Of a stretch of DNA of 64,000 nt, positions 1-8,550 are shown one piece after another. The translations under genes and the position numbers were made by a program. The stretch lies in contig CALUGA010000005.1 of the NCBI GenBank assembly GCA_944320105.1, positions 61,853 through 125,852 of the forward strand, given 5' to 3'. The DNA is from an uncultured Prevotella sp. (GTDB taxonomy: Bacteria > Bacteroidota > Bacteroidia > Bacteroidales > Bacteroidaceae). A model generated the notes under the pieces. It saw only the letters and a list, made by a program, of their open reading frames with translations. It searched no databases and had not been told where the DNA came from. The stretch's first letter is position 1. The number at the start of each line of letters is the position of its first letter.

Positions 1-44
1 GCACGTATTGCCAATGCGCTGATTGCCAATGGGTTACGTATGTA
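1..44. repeat. Tail of a 22-bp-unit repeat cluster
   Basis: The first bases (GCACGTATTGCCAATGCGCT, then a CAATGGGTTACG end) match the ends of repeat clusters at about 15.9 kb (GGCACGTTTTGC ... CAATGGGTTACG) and 23.4 kb (GGCACGTATTGCCAACGCGCT). The window therefore appears to open inside such an element, the rest of which lies outside. No gene is visible here. Confidence 0.6.
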
Positions 45-73
45 GTGGATAGTGGCGCTTTACGATGCAAAAA

Positions 74-107
74 GGCGAGGGGAAAGCGCATCCGCCTTCC
101 CCTCGCC
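74..107 (-). terminator. Rho-independent terminator of the small membrane-protein pair
   Basis: An 11-bp perfect stem (GGCGAGGGGAA / TTCCCCTCGCC) with a 12-nt loop. Read on the minus strand it is followed by a run of five T. It lies 28 bp past the stop of the 34-aa gene, so it should end that transcript. Confidence 0.8.
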
Positions 108-135
108 AAATGGTGTATTGCCCCTCCGAGTGGCG

Positions 136-240
136 TTACTTGGAGTTCTTCTTAGCCTCTTTCTTGTCCTCGTATGTGAAGTATATAACCCCAACAATTG
201 CAATCAAGGACACAAATGCAAACATTACCAGTGCTCCCAT
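136..240 (-). CDS. 34-aa single-pass membrane microprotein
   Basis: A very short gene starting at ATG 240 (MGALVMFAFVSLIAIVGVIY), with a good Shine-Dalgarno (AAAGGAG about 10 bases upstream). One hydrophobic helix covers residues 2-20 and is followed by a charged tail (FTYEDKKEAKKNSK), predicting a small inner-membrane protein with a cytoplasmic tail. It starts 4 bases after the stop of the preceding small membrane gene and is followed by a strong terminator, so the two form a compact operon. The longer in-frame ORF reaching 327 is an upstream extension through the neighbour's coding region. I do not recognise a family and suggest no function. Confidence 0.6.
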   Translation of the reverse strand: MGALVMFAFVSLIAIVGVIYFTYEDKKEAKKNSK

Positions 241-244
241 AAGC

Positions 245-433
245 CTATTTTTCTCCTTTCTTTTTGTCTCGTAAAAGCCAAAGGCCACCGATGAGTGTAA
301 CTGATATGGCCGACATACCACCCACATAAATCACCCACGTTTCCTTGATACCTCCGAATACTGAGGTCAGTATAACTGCGGTGGCTATGTATTTGGCGAT
401 GTCCATTAGCCATTTCCCGAATTCTTTCTTCAC
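245..433 (-). CDS. DUF6722-like small membrane protein
   Basis: About 62 residues: a KKEFGKWLMDIAKYIATAV start, a helix near residues 13-28 and a second helix near residues 35-54 ending in RDKKKGEK. The KKE.GKW.MDIAKY opening resembles the Bacteroidetes DUF6722 family as I remember it; no function is known. The start is uncertain. GTG at 433 keeps the conserved opening but lies only a few bases from the predicted promoter (TATCTTTG at 445-438), so the mRNA would be nearly leaderless. ATG at 406 (MDIAKYIATA) is the alternative, with a leader of about 25 nt. It is cotranscribed with the 34-aa gene. Confidence 0.6.
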   Translation of the reverse strand: MKKEFGKWLMDIAKYIATAVILTSVFGGIKETWVIYVGGMSAISVTLIGGLWLLRDKKKGEK

Positions 434-437
434 GATG

Positions 438-468
438 CAAAGATATATCAAATAGCCGACATGGCCAA
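438..468 (-). promoter_or_regulatory. Bacteroidetes-type promoter for the small membrane operon
   Basis: On the minus strand a TTG (468-466) is followed after 20 bases by TATCTTTG (445-438), matching the Bacteroidetes -33/-7 pattern. It directs transcription of the DUF6722-like gene. Confidence 0.6.
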
Positions 469-527
469 CGTTTTTGCTTTTTTTTTGCGTTGTATGGGCG
501 CTGCGGCGTACTTGCCTGGCGTTGGCC

Positions 528-3338
528 TCACTTCTTGTCCTTGGCCTTTTGGGTGAACTTGTAGGCCACGGAGAACATGACGTAGCGCGGGATGCAGTTG
601 TAGCGCGTCTCGGTGCGGCCCTGGGCGTTTACGGAGTAAGCCTTGGCGGATATCTGGCGTAGGATGTCGTAGGCCGTGAGCTTGGCCGTGAGGCGGCCCT
701 TTAGGAACGAGCGCGAGAGCTGTGCGTTCCACGCCAGGTCGTCGGTGTTCATCTCGGGGCTGCCGTATCCTCGGCGGCTGAACATCTTGATGTCGGTGGA
801 GAGGTTGAGGTTTACGGCGGGTATGGTGTACTGGAGGTTGGCCCCGTACTGGAAGTCGAACACGTCGATAGTCTCGAAGCCGCTGCGCCCTGAGCGGCTG
901 TGGCGCGAGTCGAGCTTGCCGCCGATGCCGGCGGTGAGCTTGCCGAGGGTGTAGGCCAGGCGCAGGTTGAGGGCTGTGGCCACGGTGTTTACCTTGCTCA
1001 GCGCGCCGGTCTCGCCGTCGTAGGCCACGTCGAAGTCTACGCTGTGCTGGTAGTCCACCCCGGCGCGGGCGTCGTAGCGCAGCCTCCGCCTGGCGCCGAG
1101 CGTGCCGTTGACGCCAGCCTTGAAGTTGAGGTCCCAGTTGCCCTGCACGTTGTCGTCCATGTAAGTGTAGGCTCCGGTGGCGGTGTTGTACGAGGTGCGC
1201 CGGCCCACGGCGTTGCTCACCACGGTGACGTTGGCCCCCACGTGCCACGTTAGGCGCGCCGAGTCGCAGCGGAAGGTGGACTGCCACGAGGCCGTGTGCT
1301 CGGTGGTGGCCTTGAGGTTGGGGTTGCTCACGCTCCGCGCCAGCGGGTTGGTGGTGTCGTCGCCGGGCATGAGCGATGCGAAGTCGGGCTGCGTGGTCTG
1401 CATCTCGTAGGATAAGGAGTGGCGCTGTCCGCCCTTGCGGTAGCTGAAGTCGAGCCATGGCGAGAACTGGCGGTAGGTGCGCGTGGCCACGGTGTCGATG
1501 TCGTAGTCGTTGAAGTGCAGCCGTTCGCGGCTGAATCCGAGAGGCAGCACGAGGAAGAACTCCATGTTCTCCGTGGCCTTCTGTAGCGTCAGCGTGGCGG
1601 TGTAGGTGCGCGTGAGCGAGTTGCTCCAGTCGCTGTTGTCCCAGTCGAAGGCGGCCTGCAGCGAGTCGCGCGTGGAGGGCAGGAAGCCGGTGGCGCCGGC
1701 CCAGCGGTCGCCGAGGCGTTCGAGGCGGTAGCGGCTGGTTGATGCCGACTGCCGCTGCTGGCCGTACTCCGCCTTGGGCTCCACGTACCAGCCCTTGGGC
1801 AGCTCCAGCATGTAGCCCAGGCCGAGCGTGTACTCGTAGCTTTCCTCTGGGGCGTCGGCGTAGTAGTTGCGCACGTCGGTTGGCCGGCCAGAGGCATACC
1901 GCGAGTGGCTAAGGCCAAACTGCTCGCTGGGGCGGCTGCGCTGCCAGCTGTAAGTGGCGTTGAGGTTTATGAAGTCGCCCCACGGCAGGGTGGGCGTCCA
2001 TCCCGTCATGCCGTTCACCGCCACCCGGCGCGAGCGGCCTTGCCCCATGCTCCACGCGCTGTTCATGAGTGTGTCGCGCAGCGTGGAGTCGGCTCCCCAC
2101 GATGAGTTGCGGCTGTTTGAGTAGCTTAGGTTGTTGCGGCTCGTGATGTGCAGGCTGCGCAGGCGCAGGTTGTTGGCCACGGATGTGCTGAAGTCCTTGG
2201 CGCGGCTGGCTGCCGAGCTGCCTCCGGTGATGTTTCCGGCCGAGGCGAAGGTCTCCGTGGCGGAGTGGCGCTCGTTGTCGGCGTCGCTCCATGTCACGGT
2301 GGCGTCGAAGTCGTTGAGCACGCGCCTCTCGTTAGCTTCGGTCTGTATGCTCAGGCCCGCCTGCTTGGTGGCGAGCAATCCGCGCTCCATCTTTGCGGGC
2401 GACCAGTCGCCGTCGCTGCCTGGCCGGCGGTTCTCGTTCACGTTGTTTGCATTGCCGAAGAGGGCCACTCGCGTGTGGTCGTCGAAGTAAAGTCCGAAGG
2501 CGCGGGCGGCCCAGCGGCTGTCCGTCCCGATGCCCGCCTCGGCGTTGGCGATGTAGCTGCGGGCGTACTCCCGCTTCAGGCTTACGTCCATCACGAAGTC
2601 CTTCGGCTCAACGTTGCGGCCCAGCATCTCGCTGCGCTCGGTGCTCTTGTCGTACACCTTAACCTCCTTCACGGTGAAGTAGGGCAGGTTTTCGAGCATC
2701 ACCTTGTTCTTGCCGCGGAAGAAGTCCTTGCCGTTCAAGAGCAGGTAGTCCACCTTGCGGCCGTTCACGTATACGGTGCCGTCGTCCTTAAGCTCGGCTC
2801 CGGGCATCTGGCGTATGAGCGCGTCGAGCATCGAACCCTCGGGCAGGTTGAACGCCGAGGCGTCGTAGACCAATGTGTCGCCCCGGTATGCCAGTTGCAC
2901 GCGGGTGCCGCTGACCACCACCTCGCCCAGGGCCACGTCTTTGTAAACGTCGCCTTGGCTGCGCTTTACGAGTATGTTTGGTGCTTTGTAGTTCTGCTTG
3001 CGCCCTTGGGGCAGCAGGCTGTAGGAGGCGAAGGCCGTGTGGTAGCCCTCGGCCTCCACCTTGAATATGTAGCGGGCCGGGCGGCGCGGCACCTTGAAGC
3101 TGAAGCTGGCGTAGGTTTTCCAGATGTCGCACGTGGCTGTGTCGAGCGCGGTGGAGTCGTTGGCGAGCAGCGTCACGGTGGCGCTCACGCGCGCCTTGGT
3201 GAACGAGTCGTACACCTCGCCGGCCAGGTAAACCGTGCGCTGCCTGCTGCTTTCCTTTCCGTCGGCGTGTGCTGCCGCGGGCATCGATGCCGCCAAGAGC
3301 ACGGCCAAGAGTATGGCCAGGTTAGTTATGGCTTTCAT
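528..3338 (-). CDS. Outer-membrane plug/beta-barrel protein, paralogue 1 (936 aa)
   Basis: Predicted outer-membrane beta-barrel protein of the TonB-receptor-like class (OMP_b-brl_3 type). Residues 1-26 are a signal peptide (MKAITNLAILLAVLLAAS...). Residues about 33-115 form a carboxypeptidase-regulatory-like Ig domain (TVYLAGEVYDSFTKARV). Residues about 135-230 form a plug-like domain (VVSGTRVQLAYRGDTLVYDA, GAELKDDGTVYVNGRKV). The rest is barrel with alternating aromatic strands. ATG 3338 is chosen for the signal peptide; ATG 3368 would add 10 residues and the open frame reaches 3611. It lies 62 bp downstream of paralogue 2, is the same length, and is nearly identical to it in the plug and last ~200 residues but diverged in mid-barrel. 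Substrate unknown. Confidence 0.8.
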   Translation of the reverse strand: MKAITNLAILLAVLLAASMPAAAHADGKESSRQRTVYLAGEVYDSFTKARVSATVTLLANDSTALDTATCDIWKTYASFSFKVPRRPARYIFKVEAEGYHTAFASYSLLPQGRKQNYKAPNILVKRSQGDVYKDVALGEVVVSGTRVQLAYRGDTLVYDASAFNLPEGSMLDALIRQMPGAELKDDGTVYVNGRKVDYLLLNGKDFFRGKNKVMLENLPYFTVKEVKVYDKSTERSEMLGRNVEPKDFVMDVSLKREYARSYIANAEAGIGTDSRWAARAFGLYFDDHTRVALFGNANNVNENRRPGSDGDWSPAKMERGLLATKQAGLSIQTEANERRVLNDFDATVTWSDADNERHSATETFASAGNITGGSSAASRAKDFSTSVANNLRLRSLHITSRNNLSYSNSRNSSWGADSTLRDTLMNSAWSMGQGRSRRVAVNGMTGWTPTLPWGDFINLNATYSWQRSRPSEQFGLSHSRYASGRPTDVRNYYADAPEESYEYTLGLGYMLELPKGWYVEPKAEYGQQRQSASTSRYRLERLGDRWAGATGFLPSTRDSLQAAFDWDNSDWSNSLTRTYTATLTLQKATENMEFFLVLPLGFSRERLHFNDYDIDTVATRTYRQFSPWLDFSYRKGGQRHSLSYEMQTTQPDFASLMPGDDTTNPLARSVSNPNLKATTEHTASWQSTFRCDSARLTWHVGANVTVVSNAVGRRTSYNTATGAYTYMDDNVQGNWDLNFKAGVNGTLGARRRLRYDARAGVDYQHSVDFDVAYDGETGALSKVNTVATALNLRLAYTLGKLTAGIGGKLDSRHSRSGRSGFETIDVFDFQYGANLQYTIPAVNLNLSTDIKMFSRRGYGSPEMNTDDLAWNAQLSRSFLKGRLTAKLTAYDILRQISAKAYSVNAQGRTETRYNCIPRYVMFSVAYKFTQKAKDKK

Positions 3339-3400
3339 GTTTATATAACGCAAAAGTCTGTTAAACATTGTGTATGCGCCGACTTTTGCCTCGCGGGGCG

Positions 3401-6211
3401 CTAATTGCCGCCTGCCTGCTTGGCCTTCTTGGTGAGCCTCCACGCCACGGAGAGCATGACGTAGCGCGGGATGCAGTTGTAGCGCGTCTCGGTGCGGCCC
3501 TGCGCGTTGATTGAAAACGCCTTGGTGGATATCTGGCGTAGGATGTCGTAGGCCGTGAGCTTGGCCGTGAGGCGGCCTTTGAGGAACGAGCGCGAGAGCT
3601 GCGCGTTCCACGCAAGGTCGTCGGTGTTCATCTCGGGGCTGCCGTATCCGCGTCGGCTGAACATCTTGATGTCGGTGGAGAGGTTGAGGTTTACGGCGGG
3701 TATGGTGTACTGGAGGTTGGCCCCGTACTGGTAGTCGAACACGTTGATAGGCTCAAAGCCCTCTCGCCCGGAGCGGCTGTGGCGCGAGTCGAGCTTTCCG
3801 CTGAGTCCTGCGGTGAGCTTGCCCAGGGTGTAGGTGAGGCGCAGGTTGAGGCCGGTGCGCACGGTCTTCACGGTGCTGAGCAGCGCGTTGGGCGTGTCGT
3901 AGGCCACGTCGAAGTCTACGCTGTGCGTGTACTTGGCGTTGGCGTCCACCGCGTAGCGCAGCCTTCGCTTTGCGTCGAGCGTGCCGTTGACGCCCGTCTT
4001 CACGTTAAGGTCCCAGTTGCCCTGCACGTTGTCGTCCATGTAAGTGTAGGCGCCGGTGGCGGAGTTGTACGTGGTGCGCGTGCCGATGTCGTTTGTAGTC
4101 ACGTTGGCGTCGGCCCCCACGTACCACGTGAGGTGCGCCGAGTCGCAGCGCAGCGTAGTCTTCCAGCCCATGGAGTGGCGCGTGAGTGCTTTCAGTGCGG
4201 GATTGTTGATTCTCGTGGCCAGCGCGTCGGATGTGTTCTCGTAGGGCATGAGCGAGGCGAAGTCGGGCTGGCTTATCCGCATCCTGTAGGTAAGCTCGTG
4301 CCTGTTGCCGTCCTTGCCGAATCGCAGCCTCACGTAGGGCGTAAAGTTCCAGTAGCTGCGCGTGGCCGTGGTGTCGAGCGCGGCGCGGGCGTAGCCCAGG
4401 CGTTCGGTGGTGCGCGAGATGGGCAGGTTGATTTGCATGTAGCTTTTGGAGAGCGAGTGGATGATGCTCACCTCGCCGCCATACGTGCGCATCATGGTGT
4501 TGGTGCTGGCGCTGTTGTGTGCGTCGAGGGCCAGTTGGAGCGAGTCGCGTGTGGAGGGCAGCGCGCCGAGGGGGCCGTCGGCGTAAGCGTCGAGGCGGTC
4601 GAGGCGGTACCGGCGGTCGTCATCGGAGCTGTAGCTCTGGAAATATGTTATGCTTGGGAGCAGCGTCCAGTGGTTGTCGAGGTTTATGTAGTAAGAGGCT
4701 TGCAGGTTGTACGAGTAGCCCTCGGAGCGGCTTTCGGTGTAGTTGTTGCGCCGGTCGGCGGGTTGGGCTGAGGCATAGCGCGTGGCGTTGAGGCCGAACT
4801 GCTCTGCCGGGTGCGAGCGGTAGTAGCTGTAGAAGGCCGAGAGGCTAACGTTGTCGCCCCACGGCAGGGGCTGCGTCCAGTCGGTGTATCCGCTGTAGCG
4901 GAGCCTGCGCGTGTGGCCCATGGCCTGGCTTGTGGAGCTGTTCAGGAGCGTGTCGCGCATGGTGGAGTCGGCACCCCGTGAGCTGGTGCGGCTGTTGGTG
5001 TAGCTCAGGTCGTGGCTGTTGGCTATGTGGAGCTTGGGCAGGTAGAGGTAATTGTAGAGTGAGAGGCTGAAGTCCTTGGTGCGGCTGAAGTTGGAGCTAC
5101 CGCTTGTTATGTCGCCGGCAGAGGCGAAGGTGGTAGACGAGTTGTGGCGTTCGTTGTCGGTGTCGTTCCACGTGGCGGTGGCCTCAAAGCGTTCGCGCAC
5201 ACGCTTGTCCTTGTCCTCGGTGTCAAGGCTCAGGCCCGCCTGCTTGGTGGCGAGCAGTCCGCGCGTCATCTTGGCGGGCGACCAGTCGCCGTCGCTGCCG
5301 GGGCGTCGGTTCTCGTTCACGTTGTTGGCGTTGCCGAAGAGGGTCACTCGCGTGTGGTCGTCGAAGTAGAGCCCGAAGGCGCGGGCGGCCCAGCGGCTGT
5401 CCGTTCCCGCGCCCGCCTCGGCGTTGGCTATGTAGCTCCGGGCGTACTCCCGCTTCAGTCCGACGTCCATCACGAAGTCCTTCGGCTCAACGTCGCGGCC
5501 CATGCGCTCGCTGCGCTCGGTGCTCTTCTCGTACACCTTTACGCCCTTCACGGTGAAGTATGGCAGGTTTTCGAGCATTACCTTGTTCTTGCCCTTGAAG
5601 AACTCCTTGCCGTTCAGGAGCAGGTAGTCCACCTTGCGGCCGTTCACGTAGATGGTGCCGTCGTCCTTAAGCTCGGCTCCGGGCATCTGGCGGATGAGCG
5701 CGTCGAGCATCGAACCCTCGGGCAGGTTGAACGCCGAGGCGTCGTAGACGATGGTGTCGCCCCGGTAGGCCAGTTGCACGCGGGTGCCTCTCACCACCAC
5801 CTCGCCCAGGGCCACGTCCTTGTAAACGCCGGCCCGGCTGCGCTTCATGAGCAGGCGCGGCACCTCGTAGTACCGCTTGCGGCCCTGCGGGCGCAGTTCG
5901 TAGGAGGCCAGGGCGGGCTCGTAGCCCTCGGCCTCGGCCTTTACGATGAACCGCCCTGCCTGCCTCGGCACGCTGAAGCCGAAGCTCGACGTGGTGCTCC
6001 ACAGCTCGCAGGTGTCAGTGGCCACCACGGTTGAGTCGGCGCGCATCAGCGTCACCACGGCCTTCAGCCTCGCCTTGGTGAACGAGTCGTACACCTGGCC
6101 GCCTATGTATACGGTGCGTTGCTTCTTTTCTTTGGCCTCAGCGGCATCGGCTGGTGCGGCCGCGAGGCAGCAGGCCAGGGCCAGTGCTATGGTAGCGAGG
6201 GGTCTGTTCAT
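3401..6211 (-). CDS. Outer-membrane plug/beta-barrel protein, paralogue 2 (936 aa)
   Basis: Same architecture as paralogue 1: signal peptide (MNRPLATIALALACCLAAAP), regulatory-like domain (TVYIGGQVYDSFTKARLKAV), plug-like domain (VVRGTRVQLAYRGDTIVYDA) and a long C-terminal barrel. ATG 6211 fits the signal peptide; the upstream extension to 6304 is not signal-like. It begins 99 bp downstream of the lipoprotein gene, on the same strand as BlaI, the M56 peptidase and the lipoprotein, so it may be read from the BlaI promoter. Its first ~260 codons and ~100 bp of leader are strongly similar to the truncated copy at 9.0-9.9 kb. Ligand and need for TonB are unknown. Confidence 0.8.
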   Translation of the reverse strand: MNRPLATIALALACCLAAAPADAAEAKEKKQRTVYIGGQVYDSFTKARLKAVVTLMRADSTVVATDTCELWSTTSSFGFSVPRQAGRFIVKAEAEGYEPALASYELRPQGRKRYYEVPRLLMKRSRAGVYKDVALGEVVVRGTRVQLAYRGDTIVYDASAFNLPEGSMLDALIRQMPGAELKDDGTIYVNGRKVDYLLLNGKEFFKGKNKVMLENLPYFTVKGVKVYEKSTERSERMGRDVEPKDFVMDVGLKREYARSYIANAEAGAGTDSRWAARAFGLYFDDHTRVTLFGNANNVNENRRPGSDGDWSPAKMTRGLLATKQAGLSLDTEDKDKRVRERFEATATWNDTDNERHNSSTTFASAGDITSGSSNFSRTKDFSLSLYNYLYLPKLHIANSHDLSYTNSRTSSRGADSTMRDTLLNSSTSQAMGHTRRLRYSGYTDWTQPLPWGDNVSLSAFYSYYRSHPAEQFGLNATRYASAQPADRRNNYTESRSEGYSYNLQASYYINLDNHWTLLPSITYFQSYSSDDDRRYRLDRLDAYADGPLGALPSTRDSLQLALDAHNSASTNTMMRTYGGEVSIIHSLSKSYMQINLPISRTTERLGYARAALDTTATRSYWNFTPYVRLRFGKDGNRHELTYRMRISQPDFASLMPYENTSDALATRINNPALKALTRHSMGWKTTLRCDSAHLTWYVGADANVTTNDIGTRTTYNSATGAYTYMDDNVQGNWDLNVKTGVNGTLDAKRRLRYAVDANAKYTHSVDFDVAYDTPNALLSTVKTVRTGLNLRLTYTLGKLTAGLSGKLDSRHSRSGREGFEPINVFDYQYGANLQYTIPAVNLNLSTDIKMFSRRGYGSPEMNTDDLAWNAQLSRSFLKGRLTAKLTAYDILRQISTKAFSINAQGRTETRYNCIPRYVMLSVAWRLTKKAKQAGGN

Positions 6212-6310
6212 GCTCGTCGTGGTTTTGGTTATGGCTTTGGGCGGTGGCTCCGGCTTGCCGGGCAACTGCCTCATATACGCGCAATGGTGGCTTATGTCAA
6301 GCAAAAAACG

Positions 6311-6937
6311 TCAGTATATTATGCGGCCTCGCCGGCTCACCATGCGCTCCGGCACCTTGCCGTTGCCCCGGCGCAGCTTTTTCACGCTGAGCTTGCGCTT
6401 GCTCTTGGCCTCGCCGGAGAAGTAGCGGCGCGAGGGGCCGCTCGGCGCGAAGAAGTCGACGGTCTTCACGCTCTCGGGCAGCGGCGGGAACACGAGCACG
6501 AAGCGCACGTAGTTGCCGTCGACGCCGTCGACCCAGAAGAACGTGTCGGTGGGGAAGTGCTCCAGGCGGCGCATCATGTACTGGTCGCCGGTGCGGCTGT
6601 CGATGATGGCGCAGTCGGAGTTGAAGTAGTAGAACTTCTTCTTCCTGTGCTGGTATGTGGCCGTTACGTATGTGGCCTCCTTCGCTCTGTACAGGCGGTA
6701 GTAGGCCATGCCCATGAGGTATATGCCGTCGGCCCTTGCCAGGGAGTAGGGGTTGGTGTACAGGGCGAATGTCTTGGTGTCGTTGATGTTGTAGTCTTGC
6801 GCCTGCGGTTGCTGCAGTGTGGGCTTCACGTTGTCGGGCCTCTGGTCGTATTCGGGCAGCCGCTGCGCGGCGCAGGCGCACAGCAGCCACGTTGCGGCTG
6901 CCATGGCTGCCGCCTGTTTCAGTGGTTGTTTGTTCAT
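6311..6937 (-). CDS. Lipoprotein sharing the C-terminal domain of the M56 peptidase
   Basis: A 208-aa lipoprotein: the signal sequence ends in LLCAC, with Cys22 as the likely lipidated residue. Residues about 50-165 resemble the last 120 residues of the adjacent M56 peptidase: IDSRTGDQYMMRRLE here against IEDRKTGDRYMCRGIE there, then YVRFVLVFPPLPESV against VVRFTLIFPPLDDQV. It starts 18 bp after the M56 stop, so it is surely cotranscribed. Inference: a stand-alone copy of the sensor's extracytoplasmic domain that could compete for, or present, the same ligand. The tail is very basic (KSKRKLSVKKLRRGN). No named family recognised. Confidence 0.75.
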   Translation of the reverse strand: MNKQPLKQAAAMAAATWLLCACAAQRLPEYDQRPDNVKPTLQQPQAQDYNINDTKTFALYTNPYSLARADGIYLMGMAYYRLYRAKEATYVTATYQHRKKKFYYFNSDCAIIDSRTGDQYMMRRLEHFPTDTFFWVDGVDGNYVRFVLVFPPLPESVKTVDFFAPSGPSRRYFSGEAKSKRKLSVKKLRRGNGKVPERMVSRRGRIIY

Positions 6938-6955
6938 CTGTCAGTGGTTTTCGGT

Positions 6956-8548
6956 TTACCTTATTATCCTTGTGGGCTTGCGCTCCACGTCCTTGAGCCT
7001 GTATACGGGCACTGTCTTCTCGCCGTCCTTGCGTATGGATATGGCGTCCACCTGGTCGTCGAGCGGCGGGAATATGAGCGTGAAGCGCACCACGTCGCCC
7101 TTGTGGCCGGTGATGTAGGCCTCGACCACCTTCTTGCCCACGCCCTCGATGCCGCGGCACATATAGCGGTCGCCAGTCTTGCGGTCCTCTATGTAGCGGC
7201 TCTTTCCGTCGAGGCGGATGAACTGCCGGTCGCTCTCTATGTGCTTGAGCATCACGAGGTGGGTCTCGTCGGCGTGGCGCTCAATCCAGAACTTCTCCGG
7301 CATTATGCGGTATTCCATCACGGTTAGCGGCGCGACGTCGAGCCCGCTCCACTCCGGCTTACCGTCGGCCGGAGCCTTGGCGGCCGGCTTCGGGTCGATG
7401 TTGACGGTCATTGCAGCAGGGCGCAGCGAGTCGGCAGCGGGCGCGGCTATGCTTGCCGCCACGGCGCCCATGCCCTCCGGGCGTGCCGCCGGCGCTTCGG
7501 CCAGCTCCGGTTGCCGTGGCCCGGGCGCATCGGGTGCGGGCTCCACGGCCTTGGCCGCAGCCTCGGTGAGCGCGCGTGGCGAGAGCAGCGGCGCCTCGGC
7601 CTCGGCGCGTTCCAGCGTCTGCCGGGCCTTGCTCACCATGGTGGGCCGTGCGAATGCCACTGCGGCCACGGCCACGATGGGCAGCAGGTAGGCGGCCTTT
7701 AGCGCTGCGGTGCGCGCCGACGGGTGGCGGCACATCATGTAGAGCCTGCGCTTCACGGCGCTGCGGCACAGCGAGTTGGCTGCGGTGGCGGCAGCGGGCG
7801 CGGCCGCCGTCTCTATGAGCAGCCGCTGGTAGCCGTCGGCATCGATGCCGGCAGTGAGCACGCGGCGGTCGGCCTGGTATTCGTGCACGTCGCGCAGGTC
7901 GTCGCGCAGCATCCACGCCGAGGGCAGGAACCACAAGAGGCGCGTGACCATTTCGCACAGCAGCATGTCCCACGAGTGGCCCATGCGCACGTGGCCCAGC
8001 TCGTGGGCGAGCACTGCGCGGAGCTTGTCGCCGTGGAGCCCTGGCGGCAGCATCACCCAGTGCATCCAGCTGCAGGCCACCGTCAGGCCTCTGCACTCCA
8101 CCACGCGCACCCACTGCGGCACCCCGGCGACGCGCAGCCTGCGGCTGCCGCCTATCATGAGCCACAGCGAGCCGAGCGAGAGGGCGTAGCGCAGCAGGCA
8201 CAGGGCCAGTGCGCCGGCGTAGGCCACGGCCACGAGGCGGGGCCACAGGGCCATGCCGCCCTCGCCGCCTGCGGCTGCCTTGCCTGCCGCTGACGGCGAT
8301 GCCTGGGCACCGGCGTCTGCCTGGCTCACTATGAACGCCTCGGCGTCGGCCACGGCCACGGCCATGGGCGAGGGGCTGGCCGTGGTGATGCGCACCGCCG
8401 GCAGCGCCACGGCGGCTGCCATGATGCCTGTCAGCACGGCGCGGTTGAGCGAGTGGAGCGTCTCGCGCTTGAGGCACAGCCTGTAGAGCGAGTGGAGCAC
8501 GGCCAGCACAACGGCGGCCTTGAGTATGTATATGAGGAACGCTGCCAT
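6956..8548 (-). CDS. M56 family (BlaR1/MecR1-like) membrane metallopeptidase
   Basis: A 530-aa membrane metallopeptidase related to BlaR1/MecR1 antirepressors. Helices lie near residues 1-24, 36-56 and 103-132. The zinc motif HELGH is at 182-186 (AVLAHELGHVRMGHSWD), with a downstream EYQADRRVL supplying the likely third ligand. Another helix (residues ~280-300) leads to an Ala/Pro-rich linker and a periplasmic domain (411-530). That domain is not the penicillin-binding sensor of classical BlaR1 but the one repeated in the next lipoprotein. The gene follows the BlaI-type repressor by 2 bp; the usual role is signal-dependent cleavage or inactivation of that repressor. The signal here is unknown. 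Confidence 0.88.
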   Translation of the reverse strand: MAAFLIYILKAAVVLAVLHSLYRLCLKRETLHSLNRAVLTGIMAAAVALPAVRITTASPSPMAVAVADAEAFIVSQADAGAQASPSAAGKAAAGGEGGMALWPRLVAVAYAGALALCLLRYALSLGSLWLMIGGSRRLRVAGVPQWVRVVECRGLTVACSWMHWVMLPPGLHGDKLRAVLAHELGHVRMGHSWDMLLCEMVTRLLWFLPSAWMLRDDLRDVHEYQADRRVLTAGIDADGYQRLLIETAAAPAAATAANSLCRSAVKRRLYMMCRHPSARTAALKAAYLLPIVAVAAVAFARPTMVSKARQTLERAEAEAPLLSPRALTEAAAKAVEPAPDAPGPRQPELAEAPAARPEGMGAVAASIAAPAADSLRPAAMTVNIDPKPAAKAPADGKPEWSGLDVAPLTVMEYRIMPEKFWIERHADETHLVMLKHIESDRQFIRLDGKSRYIEDRKTGDRYMCRGIEGVGKKVVEAYITGHKGDVVRFTLIFPPLDDQVDAISIRKDGEKTVPVYRLKDVERKPTRIIR

Positions 8549-8550
8549 GC

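Noticed and set aside
2148-3404. 418-aa plus-strand frame opposite the first barrel gene
   Set aside because: Shadow of paralogue 1; the same shadow appears opposite paralogue 2 and the truncated copy, following the duplicated DNA rather than a gene.
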